Shown here in pieces: positions 52,412 through 61,107 of a stretch of DNA of 64,000 nucleotides. A program made the position numbers and the translations under genes. The first letter of the stretch is position 1, and each line of letters begins with the position of its first letter. The stretch spans positions 79,408 to 143,407 of the forward strand of contig CALWVZ010000001.1 of assembly GCA_944385125.1 (NCBI GenBank). The letters run 5' to 3'. Below the pieces are notes generated by a model, which was not told where the DNA came from, did no database searches, and saw nothing but the letters and a program-made list of their open reading frames with translations. The stretch comes from an uncultured Oscillospiraceae bacterium. GTDB lineage: Bacteria; Bacillota; Clostridia; Oscillospirales; Oscillospiraceae.

Positions 52412-52735
52412 TCAGTCCCCCAGCTCCGGCTTCTGAAATTCCCAGCCGTGGTCGATGAGCCAGTAGCTGTAGTCCTCATCAGGGGCAGACAGCTCCTCCT
52501 CCGTCAGCTCCACGTCCTGCTGGCGCAGGGCTTTCAGCTTGGTCTCATACACCAGCAGGTCCATTATGGTGAAGGGCAGGCCCAGCTCCTCCGCCACCGG
52601 CAGCAGCACGTGCCGCACCAGGGCGTCCCTTATCTCCAGGGAACCGGGATAGGACTCCTCCGCCAGGCGGATGCGCTCCTGGAGCTGGGGGTCGGAGTTG
52701 TATATCTGGAAGAACTTTTTCACGTTTTCGTTCAT
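52412..52735 (-). CDS. Nif11-domain-like small protein
   Basis: 107-aa protein. Residues ~1-70 fit the Nif11 leader pattern: VKKFFQIYNSDPQLQERIRL, then LLPVAEELGLPFTIMDLLVYETKLK. It is followed by VELTEEELSAPD, resembling the (E/D)LTxEEL stretch that precedes the cleavage site of Nif11-type RiPP leaders, but without the usual Gly-Gly. The last ~24 residues are acidic and aromatic, with no Cys. No RiPP-modifying enzyme is next to it. It could be a standalone Nif11 protein. GGAG precedes ATG 52735; it is first in its operon. Confidence 0.65.
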   Translation of the reverse strand: MNENVKKFFQIYNSDPQLQERIRLAEESYPGSLEIRDALVRHVLLPVAEELGLPFTIMDLLVYETKLKALRQQDVELTEEELSAPDEDYSYWLIDHGWEFQKPELGD

Positions 52736-52773
52736 GGGTTCAGCTCCATCCTCTTTATTTTTCGCAGTATTTT

Positions 52774-52802
52774 ATTATACTACGGCCTATAACCGGGGTC
52801 AA
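52774..52802 (-). promoter_or_regulatory. Promoter of Nif11-like/GT-C/NlpC operon
   Basis: Minus-strand TTGACC (52802-52797), 17-bp spacer, TATAAT (52779-52774), about 32 bases before the ATG. Confidence 0.75.
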
Positions 52803-52808
52803 GACAAA

Positions 52809-52837
52809 GCCCGGGGACCTTGTCGCCGTCCCCGGGC
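52809..52837 (-). terminator. Terminator after binding lipoprotein 2
   Basis: GCCCGGGGAC (52809-52818) pairs with GTCCCCGGGC (52828-52837), with a modest T-rich tail. It abuts the -35 of the next promoter. Confidence 0.65.
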
Positions 52838-52860
52838 CTCTGCTCCTGTTCTTCTGTTTT

Positions 52861-55101
52861 TCAGCTCTGCTCCGCCAGATACAGGCTCACCCGGCTCTGT
52901 ATCTGCTCAGCGCAGTCCCGGGCCCCGTACTTCCCGCCCATAAAGGCGTTTATCTCCCGCTCCATCAGCTCCAGCAGGGCCGGGTCGTTTATCACCATCT
53001 TGTCCGTGGTGTAGACCAGCTGCCGCAGGTACTCCACATCCTGCTTGCCGAAAAGCTCGTAGGGGAACTTCTGCTCCTGCTCATTTTCCAGCGACCGCTC
53101 CAGCTGGTTCTCCATCGCTTTTTCAAAACTGTCCTTCCTCACCGGGATACCGTCATATATATACGGCTCGTTCTCCCCCGCCATGAAGCTGCTCATAAAG
53201 CGCCAGGCTCCGTCCCGCTTTTCACCGGAAGCCAGGATGCCAATGCTAGTATTCATGCCGGAGCTTCTCAGCTCCAGCTCCGCTTCATAATAGCCCAGCC
53301 CACCGTTGAGGCCGGGCCGGGCCAGCTCCATAAAATAGCTGCCGCTGCCCTGGGCATCGGGGAAGCCCAGGGGCACATAGGCTCCCCCATGGCTGCTTTG
53401 GACACTGTGGCCCGCATCGGAGGCAAAGTCGTTCCACACCGAAAAGAGCCGTTTTCCCCTGTATTCCCCGGTGTCCCTCTCATATGTGGTCTTCAGCAGC
53501 TCCAGCCAGGAGGCGAAGGCCCCGGTATCAAAGCTGCACGTCCCGGCATCCCGATCTATAAACTCGGCGGTGGCGGCCCACAGGAAGCATTGCTGCAGCT
53601 CATCCCCGGACATGGGCAGCAGCAGCTCCCGATTTTCGTTGCTCAGCTCCAGTATCTTCTCAGCCGTCCAGTCCTCCCCCTCCGGCAGCAGGCCCGCCGG
53701 GGCAGTCATGGTAAGCAGGGTGAACTTGTCCGTATACTCATAGAGACCGCCGTCTCTCATCATGGCCCCCAGGAGACTGGGGATGAAGTCCTCCCGGCTC
53801 AGATCGGGGTCTGCGTCTATATAGGGCAGCAGGTCCACCAGCAGCCCGGCATCCAGCGCCCCCTCCGGCAGGAGGCTGGTGTCTATCAGGTCTACATCCC
53901 CGGAGTTTATAAGCTCCAGGAGCATGAGCTCCCGCTCCTCCTCGCTGTTATACACCACCGGCCTTATCTCTATCCTGTACTCCGGGTCGCTGTTGTTGAA
54001 GCGGATGACGGCATCCTTCAGGGTGTCGGCGCATACATAGCTTGTAAAAGGGTTGACGGCGCTGTCGTCGCTGCCGTCCCCGAAGCAGGCCAGCACCAGG
54101 CTGTCTTTCTTGGGTATCTGCTCCAGGCTCACTTTTATAAGGCTGTGGGTCAGGTGGTAGATATCCCCCTTGGAGTTTTCCATGCCCTTCCGGCCGTACA
54201 TGTAGCTGTAGCTCAGTGCCACGTCGGTCCAGGCAAAGAGGGGCTCCATGCTTCCCGATGCCGGGTCATAGCGGCAGAGCTTCTCCTCCTGGACGGTGAG
54301 AATGTTCCCCAGGCTGCTGCCGTACACCGCTTGGTCCCGGATGTCCCCCAGAGCCGGGCCGTATTCCAGGCTCTCGGTATCCAAGGGGGCCAGGCCCTCA
54401 GGGGTGTTCACATAGAGGCTGTCCCCTATGCGGGTGTGGAGGCCTTCGCCCATAGTTAAGGCTTCCATCTCCTCCAGCAGCTGCCCCCCGCTGTCTATAA
54501 GGAAGCTGCTCTCACCGTCCCCCAGCAGGGCCCGCTCCCCGTCCAGGGCTATGAGGGCGAAGAAATAGGGCTCCCCCTCCTGCCAGAACTCCAGCTTATT
54601 GCAGCTCTGCTCCCCGGTCTCCAGGTCGTAGTGCAGCAGCCAGTAATACTTATCCTGGTAATGATCCCTGTCCTCCGGGGCGAAGCCCTCCCGGAGCAGG
54701 ACCCACAGAGCTCCGCCGGCGGCGGAGAATTTCTGTACCCGGGCGCAGTACACCGGGCTCATATCCAAATCATATCTCTGCCACTGCTCCCTTATGGTGT
54801 CATAGGCCGCCACGGCCTGAGTGTCCTCTGTTGTCTCCGTCAGGATATAAAACACGTCCCCCAGGACCGCTCCGGAGCCCAACTCCTCCGCCCAGTCCGG
54901 CGGCTCTATCACCGTACTCTTGTAGCCCAGCTCCGTCTCCGAAGGTATCCGGGGTTCGCCTATGGTCACAGTGGGTCCGATCTCTCCGGCGTCCCCGGGC
55001 GTCTTTGATTCCGGCTCCGCCGCCGTATCTACCCCGCTTTTGCCGCAGGCAGTGAGGAGCAGCGCCAGAGCCAGCAGCGCCGCAATGAGTTTCCTTTTCA
55101 C
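52861..55101 (-). CDS. Orphan extracellular solute-binding lipoprotein (paralogue 2)
   Basis: 746-aa lipoprotein with signal MKRKLIAALLALALLLTAC. Same architecture as the 44728 gene: beta-rich N-terminal half (about 60-350), then a binding-protein fold (VIRFNNSDPEYRIEIRPVVYN ... DVDLIDTSLLPEGALDAGLLVDLLPYID) and the same IQSRVSLYLAE end. Similarity is clear in the second half and the extreme C-terminus, weaker in the first. No permease or ATPase partner is encoded nearby. The two genes lie in opposite orientations about 6 kb apart, so a past inverted duplication is plausible. Confidence 0.85.
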   Translation of the reverse strand: MKRKLIAALLALALLLTACGKSGVDTAAEPESKTPGDAGEIGPTVTIGEPRIPSETELGYKSTVIEPPDWAEELGSGAVLGDVFYILTETTEDTQAVAAYDTIREQWQRYDLDMSPVYCARVQKFSAAGGALWVLLREGFAPEDRDHYQDKYYWLLHYDLETGEQSCNKLEFWQEGEPYFFALIALDGERALLGDGESSFLIDSGGQLLEEMEALTMGEGLHTRIGDSLYVNTPEGLAPLDTESLEYGPALGDIRDQAVYGSSLGNILTVQEEKLCRYDPASGSMEPLFAWTDVALSYSYMYGRKGMENSKGDIYHLTHSLIKVSLEQIPKKDSLVLACFGDGSDDSAVNPFTSYVCADTLKDAVIRFNNSDPEYRIEIRPVVYNSEEERELMLLELINSGDVDLIDTSLLPEGALDAGLLVDLLPYIDADPDLSREDFIPSLLGAMMRDGGLYEYTDKFTLLTMTAPAGLLPEGEDWTAEKILELSNENRELLLPMSGDELQQCFLWAATAEFIDRDAGTCSFDTGAFASWLELLKTTYERDTGEYRGKRLFSVWNDFASDAGHSVQSSHGGAYVPLGFPDAQGSGSYFMELARPGLNGGLGYYEAELELRSSGMNTSIGILASGEKRDGAWRFMSSFMAGENEPYIYDGIPVRKDSFEKAMENQLERSLENEQEQKFPYELFGKQDVEYLRQLVYTTDKMVINDPALLELMEREINAFMGGKYGARDCAEQIQSRVSLYLAEQS

Positions 55102-55204
55102 TTTTTCCCGCCTTTCTTTCCGATTTTCCGTTCAGGTATATATTTAGGACGGGGAAGGGCGGAGATTTGTTTCTTCTTTTCAGCCCGGTTTTATATAAAG
55201 CAAG

Positions 55205-55232
55205 AACACAGCGGCCCTGCGGCCGCTGTGTT
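55205..55232. terminator. Terminator of ABC exporter operon
   Basis: AACACAGCGGCC (55205-55216), CTGC loop, GGCCGCTGTGTT (55221-55232). Perfect 12-bp stem. Confidence 0.85.
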
Positions 55233-55266
55233 TTGTGTTTCCGTATGGGGTTTCCCGCCCCGCTTT

Positions 55267-57168
55267 TTACTCCAGCTCGAAGGCGCCGGTGTACAGGCGG
55301 TAATAGGTGCCCTTTTCCTCGATGAGCTTTTCGTGGCTGCCCCGCTCGATTATGCGGCCATGGTCCAGCACCATGATAACGTCGCTGTTCATGACCGTGG
55401 ACAGGCGGTGGGCGATGACGAAGACGGTCCTGCCTTCCATCAGCTTATCCATGCCCCGCTGCACTATGGCCTCGGTGCGGGTGTCTATGGAAGAGGTGGC
55501 CTCGTCCAGTATCATCACCGGGGGGTCGGCCACGGCGGCCCGGGCTATGGCCAGCAGCTGTCTCTGGCCCTGGCTCAGATTGGCGCCGTTATTGGAGAGC
55601 ATGCTCTCGTAGCCGTCAGGCAGACGGCTTATGAAATCGTCGGCCCCCGCCAGCTTTGCGGCGGCAATGCATTCCTCGTCGCTGGCATCCAGGCGGCCGT
55701 AGCGGATATTGTCCATGACGGTGCCGGTAAAGAGGAAGGTGTCCTGGAGCACCAGGCCCAGGGAGCGGCGCAGGTCCTTCTTCTTTATCTTGTTGATGTT
55801 GATGCCGTCATAACGTATCTTGCCGTCGGCTATATCGTAGAAGCGGTTTATCAGATTTGTGATTGTGGTCTTGCCGGCGCCGGTGGCCCCCACAAAGGCC
55901 ACCTTCTGGCCCGGCTCGGCGTAGACGCTCACGTCGTGGAGCACCGGCTTGCCCTCTTCATACTCAAAGTCCACATTCACCATGCGCACGTCCCCCTGAA
56001 GCGGGGTATAGGTGACGCTGCCGTCGGCCTTGTGGGGATGGCGCCAGGCCCAGCGGCCGGTGCGCTTCTCCGTCTCGGTCATTGTGCCGTCGGGAGCTAT
56101 TTCCACATTTACAAGCGTGACATAGCCCTCGTCCGCCTCCGGCTTCTCGGCCATAAGGCTCATAAGCCTGGTGGCTCCCGCTCCGGCCATGACGATGGAA
56201 TTTATCTGCTGGCTGAGGGTGTTCACGTTGCCGGTGAACTGCTTTGCCATATTCAGGAAAGGCACCAGGATGCTGATGGAAAAGGCCTTGCCGGAGATGC
56301 TCACATTGGGTATGCCAGCCAGAATGAACACGCCGCCCGCCAGGGCCAGGGCCACATACAGGATGTTGCCGATATTGCCGATTATGGGGCCCAGGTTGTT
56401 GGCATAGGCATGGGCCCGCAGGCTGTCCTGGAACAGGGAGTCGTTTATCTTGTCAAAGTCCTCTATGCTCTCGTCCTCATGGCAGAAGACCTTGATGACC
56501 TTCTGGCCGTTCATCATCTCCTGGATGAAGCCCTCGGTCTTGGCCACGGACTGCTGCTGGCGCATGAAGTATTTGGCGCTGCCGCCGCCTACCTTTTTCA
56601 CCACCAGGAACATGGCCAGCACTCCCAGCAGCAGCACCAGGGTCATCCACAGGCTGAAGTACATCATTATGGCCAGCACCACCAGGACTATGGCCCCGGA
56701 CTGGATGAAGGTGGGTATGCTCTGGCTCACCAACATGCGCAGAGTGTCGATATCGTTGGTATAGTGGCTCATGATGTCCCCATGCTGGTGGGTATCAAAG
56801 TATTTTATGGGCAGGTCCTGCATGCCGTTGAAGGTCTCCTCCCTCAGCTTGCTGAGGAAGCCCTGGGTCATATAGGCCATGAGCTGGGTATAGGTGAATA
56901 TTGATATGAGGGAAAGGATATACAGCACCGCCAGCAAGGTAAGATAGGGCACTATCTCCCCTTGGGCTGCGGCCCAGTCCCGGCTCACATACCACTTCTC
57001 GATTATTGAGAGGATATTCTGGACAAAGAGAGAGGGAATGGAGGAAACTACCGAGGAAAAAAGTATGCACAGCATAGTCAGCGGCGCCATAACAGGATAG
57101 TAGCCGAAGAACTTTTTCACTATGGCCTTGAGAGAGCCAAAATTGGCTTGGACAAATTTCTTATTCAC
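55267..57168 (-). CDS. ABC exporter half-transporter, canonical subunit
   Basis: 633-aa permease-ATPase fusion. Six membrane helices (about 30-340) carry an unusual polar insert of ~40 residues before the nucleotide-binding domain. Walker A is VGATGAGKTT, the signature is LSQGQRQ, and Walker B is MILDEATSS with the catalytic Glu intact. It pairs with the upstream subunit as a heterodimeric drug/lipid exporter of LmrCD/TM287-288 type. GTG 57168 follows a full GGAGGTGAT ribosome site; ATG 57174 lies in that site. Overlaps the upstream gene end by 8 bp. Confidence 0.93.
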   Translation of the reverse strand: MNKKFVQANFGSLKAIVKKFFGYYPVMAPLTMLCILFSSVVSSIPSLFVQNILSIIEKWYVSRDWAAAQGEIVPYLTLLAVLYILSLISIFTYTQLMAYMTQGFLSKLREETFNGMQDLPIKYFDTHQHGDIMSHYTNDIDTLRMLVSQSIPTFIQSGAIVLVVLAIMMYFSLWMTLVLLLGVLAMFLVVKKVGGGSAKYFMRQQQSVAKTEGFIQEMMNGQKVIKVFCHEDESIEDFDKINDSLFQDSLRAHAYANNLGPIIGNIGNILYVALALAGGVFILAGIPNVSISGKAFSISILVPFLNMAKQFTGNVNTLSQQINSIVMAGAGATRLMSLMAEKPEADEGYVTLVNVEIAPDGTMTETEKRTGRWAWRHPHKADGSVTYTPLQGDVRMVNVDFEYEEGKPVLHDVSVYAEPGQKVAFVGATGAGKTTITNLINRFYDIADGKIRYDGININKIKKKDLRRSLGLVLQDTFLFTGTVMDNIRYGRLDASDEECIAAAKLAGADDFISRLPDGYESMLSNNGANLSQGQRQLLAIARAAVADPPVMILDEATSSIDTRTEAIVQRGMDKLMEGRTVFVIAHRLSTVMNSDVIMVLDHGRIIERGSHEKLIEEKGTYYRLYTGAFELE

Positions 57169-58903
57169 TCTCATCACCTCCCCTGTTCTGCTGATAGTAG
57201 GTCTCCCGGTATATCTCGCTTTTCTTCATAAGAGTGTCATGGTCTCCCATATCTGCAATATGGCCATTATCCATGACAATTATGAGGTCTGCGTCCTGGA
57301 CGGAGGCGATACGCTGGGCAATGATTATCTTGGTGGTCTCAGGGATGTAGGCCCTGAAGCCCGCCCTTATGAGAGCGTCGGTGTGGGTATCCACGGCGCT
57401 GGTAGAGTCGTCCAGGATGAGTATCTTGGGCTTCTTCAGCAGGGCCCGGGCTATGCACAGCCTCTGCTTCTGGCCGCCGGAGACGTTGGTGCCCCCCTGC
57501 TCTATCCAGGTGTCGTAGCCCTCGGGGAAACTGCTGACGAATTCATCGGCCTGGGCCAGGCGGCAGGCCTCCTTTATCTCCTCGTCGCCGGCCTCCTCAT
57601 TGCCCCAGCGCAGATTTTCCTTTATCGTGCCGGAAAACAGCAGGTTCTTCTGCAGCACCACGGCCACGGCGTTGCGCAGAGTGTCCAGGTCGTAGTCTCT
57701 CACATCTCTGCCGCCCACCTTTACCACGCCCTCGGTGGCGTCGTACAGGCGAGGTATGAGCTGCACCAGGGTGGATTTGCTGGAGCCGGTGCCCCCCAGG
57801 ATGCCTACGGTCATGCCGGAAGCTATGTGCAGGTCTATCTTCTCCAGTGCGCTGCGCTTTGCCTTCTTGGAATATTTGAAACTGACGTTCTCAAAGTCGA
57901 TGGAGCCGTCGCTCACTTCCATCACCGGCTCAGCGGGATTGTGCAGGCTGCTCTCCTCCACCAGGACCTGGCAGATACGCTTTGCCGATTCGGCGGACAT
58001 GGTGACCATCACATATATCATGGAGATCATCATAAGGCTCATGAGTATCTGCATGCCGTAGGTGAGCATGGCGGATATCTGGCCCACGTCTATAGTGGTC
58101 CCTCCTGAGCTGATGATGAGCTTTGAGCCCACAGCCAGAATAAACACCATATTGAAATATATGCACATCTGCATCAGCGGGGCGTTCAGGGCTACTATGC
58201 GCTCAGCCTTGGTGAAGTCGCCGCAGATGTCCTGAGAGGCGGCGGCAAATTTCTGCTTTTCGTACTCCTCCCGGGTGAAGCCCTTTACCACCCGCATGGC
58301 TCTCACGTTCTCTTCTATGGACTCGTTGAGCTTGTCGTACTTGTTGAACACGGCCCGAAAGGCGGGCATGGCCTTGCGGGCTATCATCAGCAGGCCGAAA
58401 ATAAGCACCGGCACCACGATGACAAAGGTGGTGGCCAGGCTGCCGCCCATGATGTAGGCCATCACTATGGCAAAGGCAAACATCAGCGGCGCCCTGACCG
58501 CTATGCGTATGACCATCATGAAGGCCATCTGCACGTTGGTCACGTCGGTGGTCATCCTGGTGACCAGGGAGGCGGTGGAAAATTTGTCTATATTCTCGAA
58601 GGAGAAACCCTGTACCCGGGTGAATATGTCCCGCCGCAGATTCCTGGCAAAGCCCGCCGAGGCCTTGGCACTGGCAAAGGCGCCCAGGCCACCGCAGACA
58701 AGGGAAGCCAGGGCCATGAACAGCAGCATAACGCCCGTCTTGACCACATCCGCCATAGGTTCCCCGGCCTTTATGCCGTTTACCAGGTCGGCAGTATTAA
58801 AAGGTATGAGCACTTCAAAGAACACTTCGCCCACCATCAGCAGCAGCGACAGCAGGCTGGCAGTCTTAAATTCCCGCAGGCTCTTTATGAGTGTTTTTAT
58901 CAC
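57161..58903 (-). CDS. ABC exporter half-transporter, degenerate-site subunit
   Basis: 580-aa permease-ATPase fusion. Six membrane helices, then a nucleotide-binding domain with Walker A GGTGSSKST (Ser for the third Gly), signature VSGGQKQR and Walker B LILDDSTSAVD, where the catalytic Glu is replaced by Asp. This asymmetry with its neighbour is typical of heterodimeric exporters with one inactive ATP site. GTG 58903 follows GAGGAAG and lies inside the end of the MarR gene (38-bp overlap), so regulator and exporter are coupled. Confidence 0.93.
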   Translation of the reverse strand: MIKTLIKSLREFKTASLLSLLLMVGEVFFEVLIPFNTADLVNGIKAGEPMADVVKTGVMLLFMALASLVCGGLGAFASAKASAGFARNLRRDIFTRVQGFSFENIDKFSTASLVTRMTTDVTNVQMAFMMVIRIAVRAPLMFAFAIVMAYIMGGSLATTFVIVVPVLIFGLLMIARKAMPAFRAVFNKYDKLNESIEENVRAMRVVKGFTREEYEKQKFAAASQDICGDFTKAERIVALNAPLMQMCIYFNMVFILAVGSKLIISSGGTTIDVGQISAMLTYGMQILMSLMMISMIYVMVTMSAESAKRICQVLVEESSLHNPAEPVMEVSDGSIDFENVSFKYSKKAKRSALEKIDLHIASGMTVGILGGTGSSKSTLVQLIPRLYDATEGVVKVGGRDVRDYDLDTLRNAVAVVLQKNLLFSGTIKENLRWGNEEAGDEEIKEACRLAQADEFVSSFPEGYDTWIEQGGTNVSGGQKQRLCIARALLKKPKILILDDSTSAVDTHTDALIRAGFRAYIPETTKIIIAQRIASVQDADLIIVMDNGHIADMGDHDTLMKKSEIYRETYYQQNRGGDESE

Positions 58904-59366
58904 TTTCTTCCTCGCTTCCTTTCCCGTATGCCCTGAATGCGTTGTCCAGCATCACATTGGTGATCTGTTCCAGCTGCTGCATCTGCTCCCGGCTAAGCCC
59001 CAGACACAGCTCACTGAGCACCGCCCTGTCCATCTCGTCCAGCTGCTGGTGCAGCTCCCTGGCCTTGCCTGTTGTGCTGATACACTTGTGCCGCCGGTCC
59101 ACGCTGCTGCGCCGGCAGCTTATGAATTCCTTGCGCTCAAGACGCTTGAGTATCTCCGTCATGGTTGGGTGTGTAACATGGCTGATGTTTTCCAAGTCCC
59201 GCTGATTCACTTCGGCGGCCCCGGAGCTCTCCAGCCGCTCCAGCTCCTTGAGCACCGTCAGCTGCACGCCGGTGAGCTCTTTCTCTATCAGCTGCTGGTT
59301 CAGCCGCTTCTTGAAAAACCGGCCCAACAGAGAAAACCTCAGGCCATAAGGCAGTTGGTGTTCCAC
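58866..59366 (-). CDS. MarR-family transcriptional regulator
   Basis: 166-aa regulator. Winged helix: LTGVQLTVLKELERL, the recognition region VNQRDLENISHVTHPTMTEILKRLERKEFI and the wing RRSSVDRRHKCISTTGKAREL. GTG 59366 follows AGAGGTGAT by 5 bases. First gene of the exporter operon, with a palindrome between its promoter and start codon, so autorepression relieved by an exported compound is the likely circuit. Confidence 0.93.
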   Translation of the reverse strand: MEHQLPYGLRFSLLGRFFKKRLNQQLIEKELTGVQLTVLKELERLESSGAAEVNQRDLENISHVTHPTMTEILKRLERKEFISCRRSSVDRRHKCISTTGKARELHQQLDEMDRAVLSELCLGLSREQMQQLEQITNVMLDNAFRAYGKGSEEESDKNTHKEPAGI

Positions 59367-59401
59367 TTTATATCACCTCTTTGCGCCCCCGTGCAAATTA
59401 G

Positions 59402-59443
59402 GTAGCGTGCTACTTATTTTACCAGTTTATTGTACAAAGTCAA
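59402..59443 (-). promoter_or_regulatory. Promoter and operator of MarR/ABC operon
   Basis: Minus-strand TTGACT (59443-59438), 16-bp spacer, TAAAAT (59421-59416). Immediately downstream is a perfect palindrome GTAGC-GT-GCTAC (59402-59413), well placed for autorepression. Confidence 0.65.
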
Positions 59444-59608
59444 GGGCAAATTGACACAAAAGCCCGAGCATTTTTTCATATGCTTTCATGCAGATTCCCG
59501 CCGAGATATTGACAAAATATGAATAACTTGGTACAACACTATAGACAGTTCTCCCAGGCCCTCTCGGGCCCGGGGACTGAGCCCTGCAAAAAAAGGAGGG
59601 CATACCCC

Positions 59609-60400
59609 ATGCCTGTTTTCGGAATAAAGCTTCCCCAGTCTCCCCAGCTGTCATCCCGGGCGGCGGAGTTCTGCCGCAGCCACGGGCTGAGATTTATGGA
59701 GGCGGACGCCGCCTCTTTGACCCGGGCGGCGGAGGGCCTGGAGCTGCTGCCCGCCGGCAGCAGTGTCCGCCTGCGCCCGGGGCTGCGGGAGGATATGGAC
59801 GCCTTCCTGGATTCCCTGGCCCCGCTCCAGCCGGTGCTGCTGGAGGCGGAGAGCCGGGAAGAGCTGGAGAAGCTGGCTCTCTACGTCAACCATTGGCTCA
59901 ACCGGCGCAGCTCCGCCGGGGAGCTCTGGGACATCTACGACAAGGACCGGCGTCCCACCGGCAGGGTCCATCCCCGGGGAGAGGTGATGGCGGCAGGGGA
60001 CTATCATCTGGTGGTCCACGTGTGGATAAGGGACAGCCGGGGCCGTTACCTGCTCACCAAGCGCAGCCCCAACAAGGGCTACGGCGGGCTGTGGGAGAGC
60101 CCCGGCGGGGCAGCCCGGGCCGGAGACGACAGTCTTTCCGCCTGCCTGAGAGAGATAAAAGAGGAGACCGGGCTGAGCCTTGAGCCGGAAAAGGGCAGGG
60201 TCATCAAGAGCTATCGGGGCGAGGGCTACTTCTGCGACGTGTGGCTCTTCCACCAGGACTTTTCCCTGGAGGAAATAGCGCTTCAGGAGGGAGAGACCTG
60301 CGATTGCAGGCGGGCCACCGCTCAGGAGGTGCTGGAGCTCCGCCGGCAGGGGCTTTTCGTACCCTTCCTTGATCTGAGCCATCTGAGAGATGAGGAATAG
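59609..60400 (+). CDS. NUDIX hydrolase with unidentified N-terminal domain
   Basis: 263-aa protein. The C-terminal ~150 residues are a NUDIX domain: the box runs from GGAARAGDD through LREIKEETGL (about 170-192) with all catalytic Glu present, preceded by WDIYDKDRRPTGRVHPRGE, a segment typical of IDI/YfcD-like NUDIX proteins. The first ~110 residues (RAAEFCRSHGLRFMEAD ... LEKLALYVNHWLNRR) match nothing I recognise. AAGGAGG lies 9 bases before ATG 59609. The substrate, probably a nucleoside or other diphosphate, is not predictable. Confidence 0.9.
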   Translation: MPVFGIKLPQSPQLSSRAAEFCRSHGLRFMEADAASLTRAAEGLELLPAGSSVRLRPGLREDMDAFLDSLAPLQPVLLEAESREELEKLALYVNHWLNRRSSAGELWDIYDKDRRPTGRVHPRGEVMAAGDYHLVVHVWIRDSRGRYLLTKRSPNKGYGGLWESPGGAARAGDDSLSACLREIKEETGLSLEPEKGRVIKSYRGEGYFCDVWLFHQDFSLEEIALQEGETCDCRRATAQEVLELRRQGLFVPFLDLSHLRDEE

Positions 60401-60404
60401 ATAC

Positions 60405-60446
60405 AAAAATCAAGGGCGGCCCAGGAACGGGCCGCCCTTGATTTTT
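60405..60446. terminator. Strong bidirectional terminator
   Basis: Perfect 18-bp stem: arm 60405-60422, AGGAAC loop, arm 60429-60446 with terminal T-run. Separates the convergent NUDIX and HD genes. Confidence 0.92.
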
Positions 60447-60450
60447 CAGC

Positions 60451-61107
60451 TCATATGAGCTGTTGCTCATTTATCATCAGCTTGAATTGCAGGCCCAGCT
60501 TCTCCGCCGCCTTGCGGCACAGGAGCATGCGCTGCATGAATATCTCGAAATAGTCCATCACCGAGCCATAGCGGGTGTCTACCGAGAGCTTCAGCTTTAT
60601 CAGGCTGTGGGCCTCGTTTATCTTCAGCTCAGACTTTGTCACCGAGTAATTCACCCGGTCGTGGATATCGAAGCCGGACTCGTCCTGGTTGCGCACCCGG
60701 TTTCGCCGCACGTCGCTTTTATCCGCCAGGATAAGGGCGGCGGCCACGGGGCTCACCGGCACGCCGGTGCCCTCGTCGTGGTTGCCGATGGCGGAGACAA
60801 CGATGGATATCTCCTCCGGGTCAAAGCCCAGATTGTCCAGCAGCCGGAAGGCCATCACCGCCCCGCTTTGGCTGTGATCCACCCGGTTCACCAGGTTTCC
60901 GATATCGTGCATGTATCCGGCTATCTTCGCCAGCTCCACGGTGCGCTCAGGGTAGCCCAGAGTCTCCAGAATGTAGCCCGCCTTCTCCGCCACCAGGCCC
61001 ACGTGGGCAAAGCTGTGCTCCGTATAGCCCAGGGCGGAAAGGCTCTGGTCCGCCTGCTTTATATAGGTATTTATGGCTTTATTGTTCTTTATCTCCTGAT
61101 ATGTCAT
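60451..61107 (-). CDS. HD-domain phosphohydrolase
   Basis: 218-aa protein. HD metal-site residues: His in HSFAHVGLVAEKAGY (near residue 32), HD in AGYMHDIGNLVNRVDHSQSG (near 68), and AIGNHDEGTG (near 107), followed by LILADKSDVRRNRVR, a phrase common in stand-alone bacterial HD phosphohydrolases. Substrate is probably a nucleotide or small phosphate ester. It overlaps the end of the histidine kinase gene by 29 bp with its own GAAAGGA site, so it is likely the third gene of the two-component operon. Confidence 0.9.
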   Translation of the reverse strand: MTYQEIKNNKAINTYIKQADQSLSALGYTEHSFAHVGLVAEKAGYILETLGYPERTVELAKIAGYMHDIGNLVNRVDHSQSGAVMAFRLLDNLGFDPEEISIVVSAIGNHDEGTGVPVSPVAAALILADKSDVRRNRVRNQDESGFDIHDRVNYSVTKSELKINEAHSLIKLKLSVDTRYGSVMDYFEIFMQRMLLCRKAAEKLGLQFKLMINEQQLI

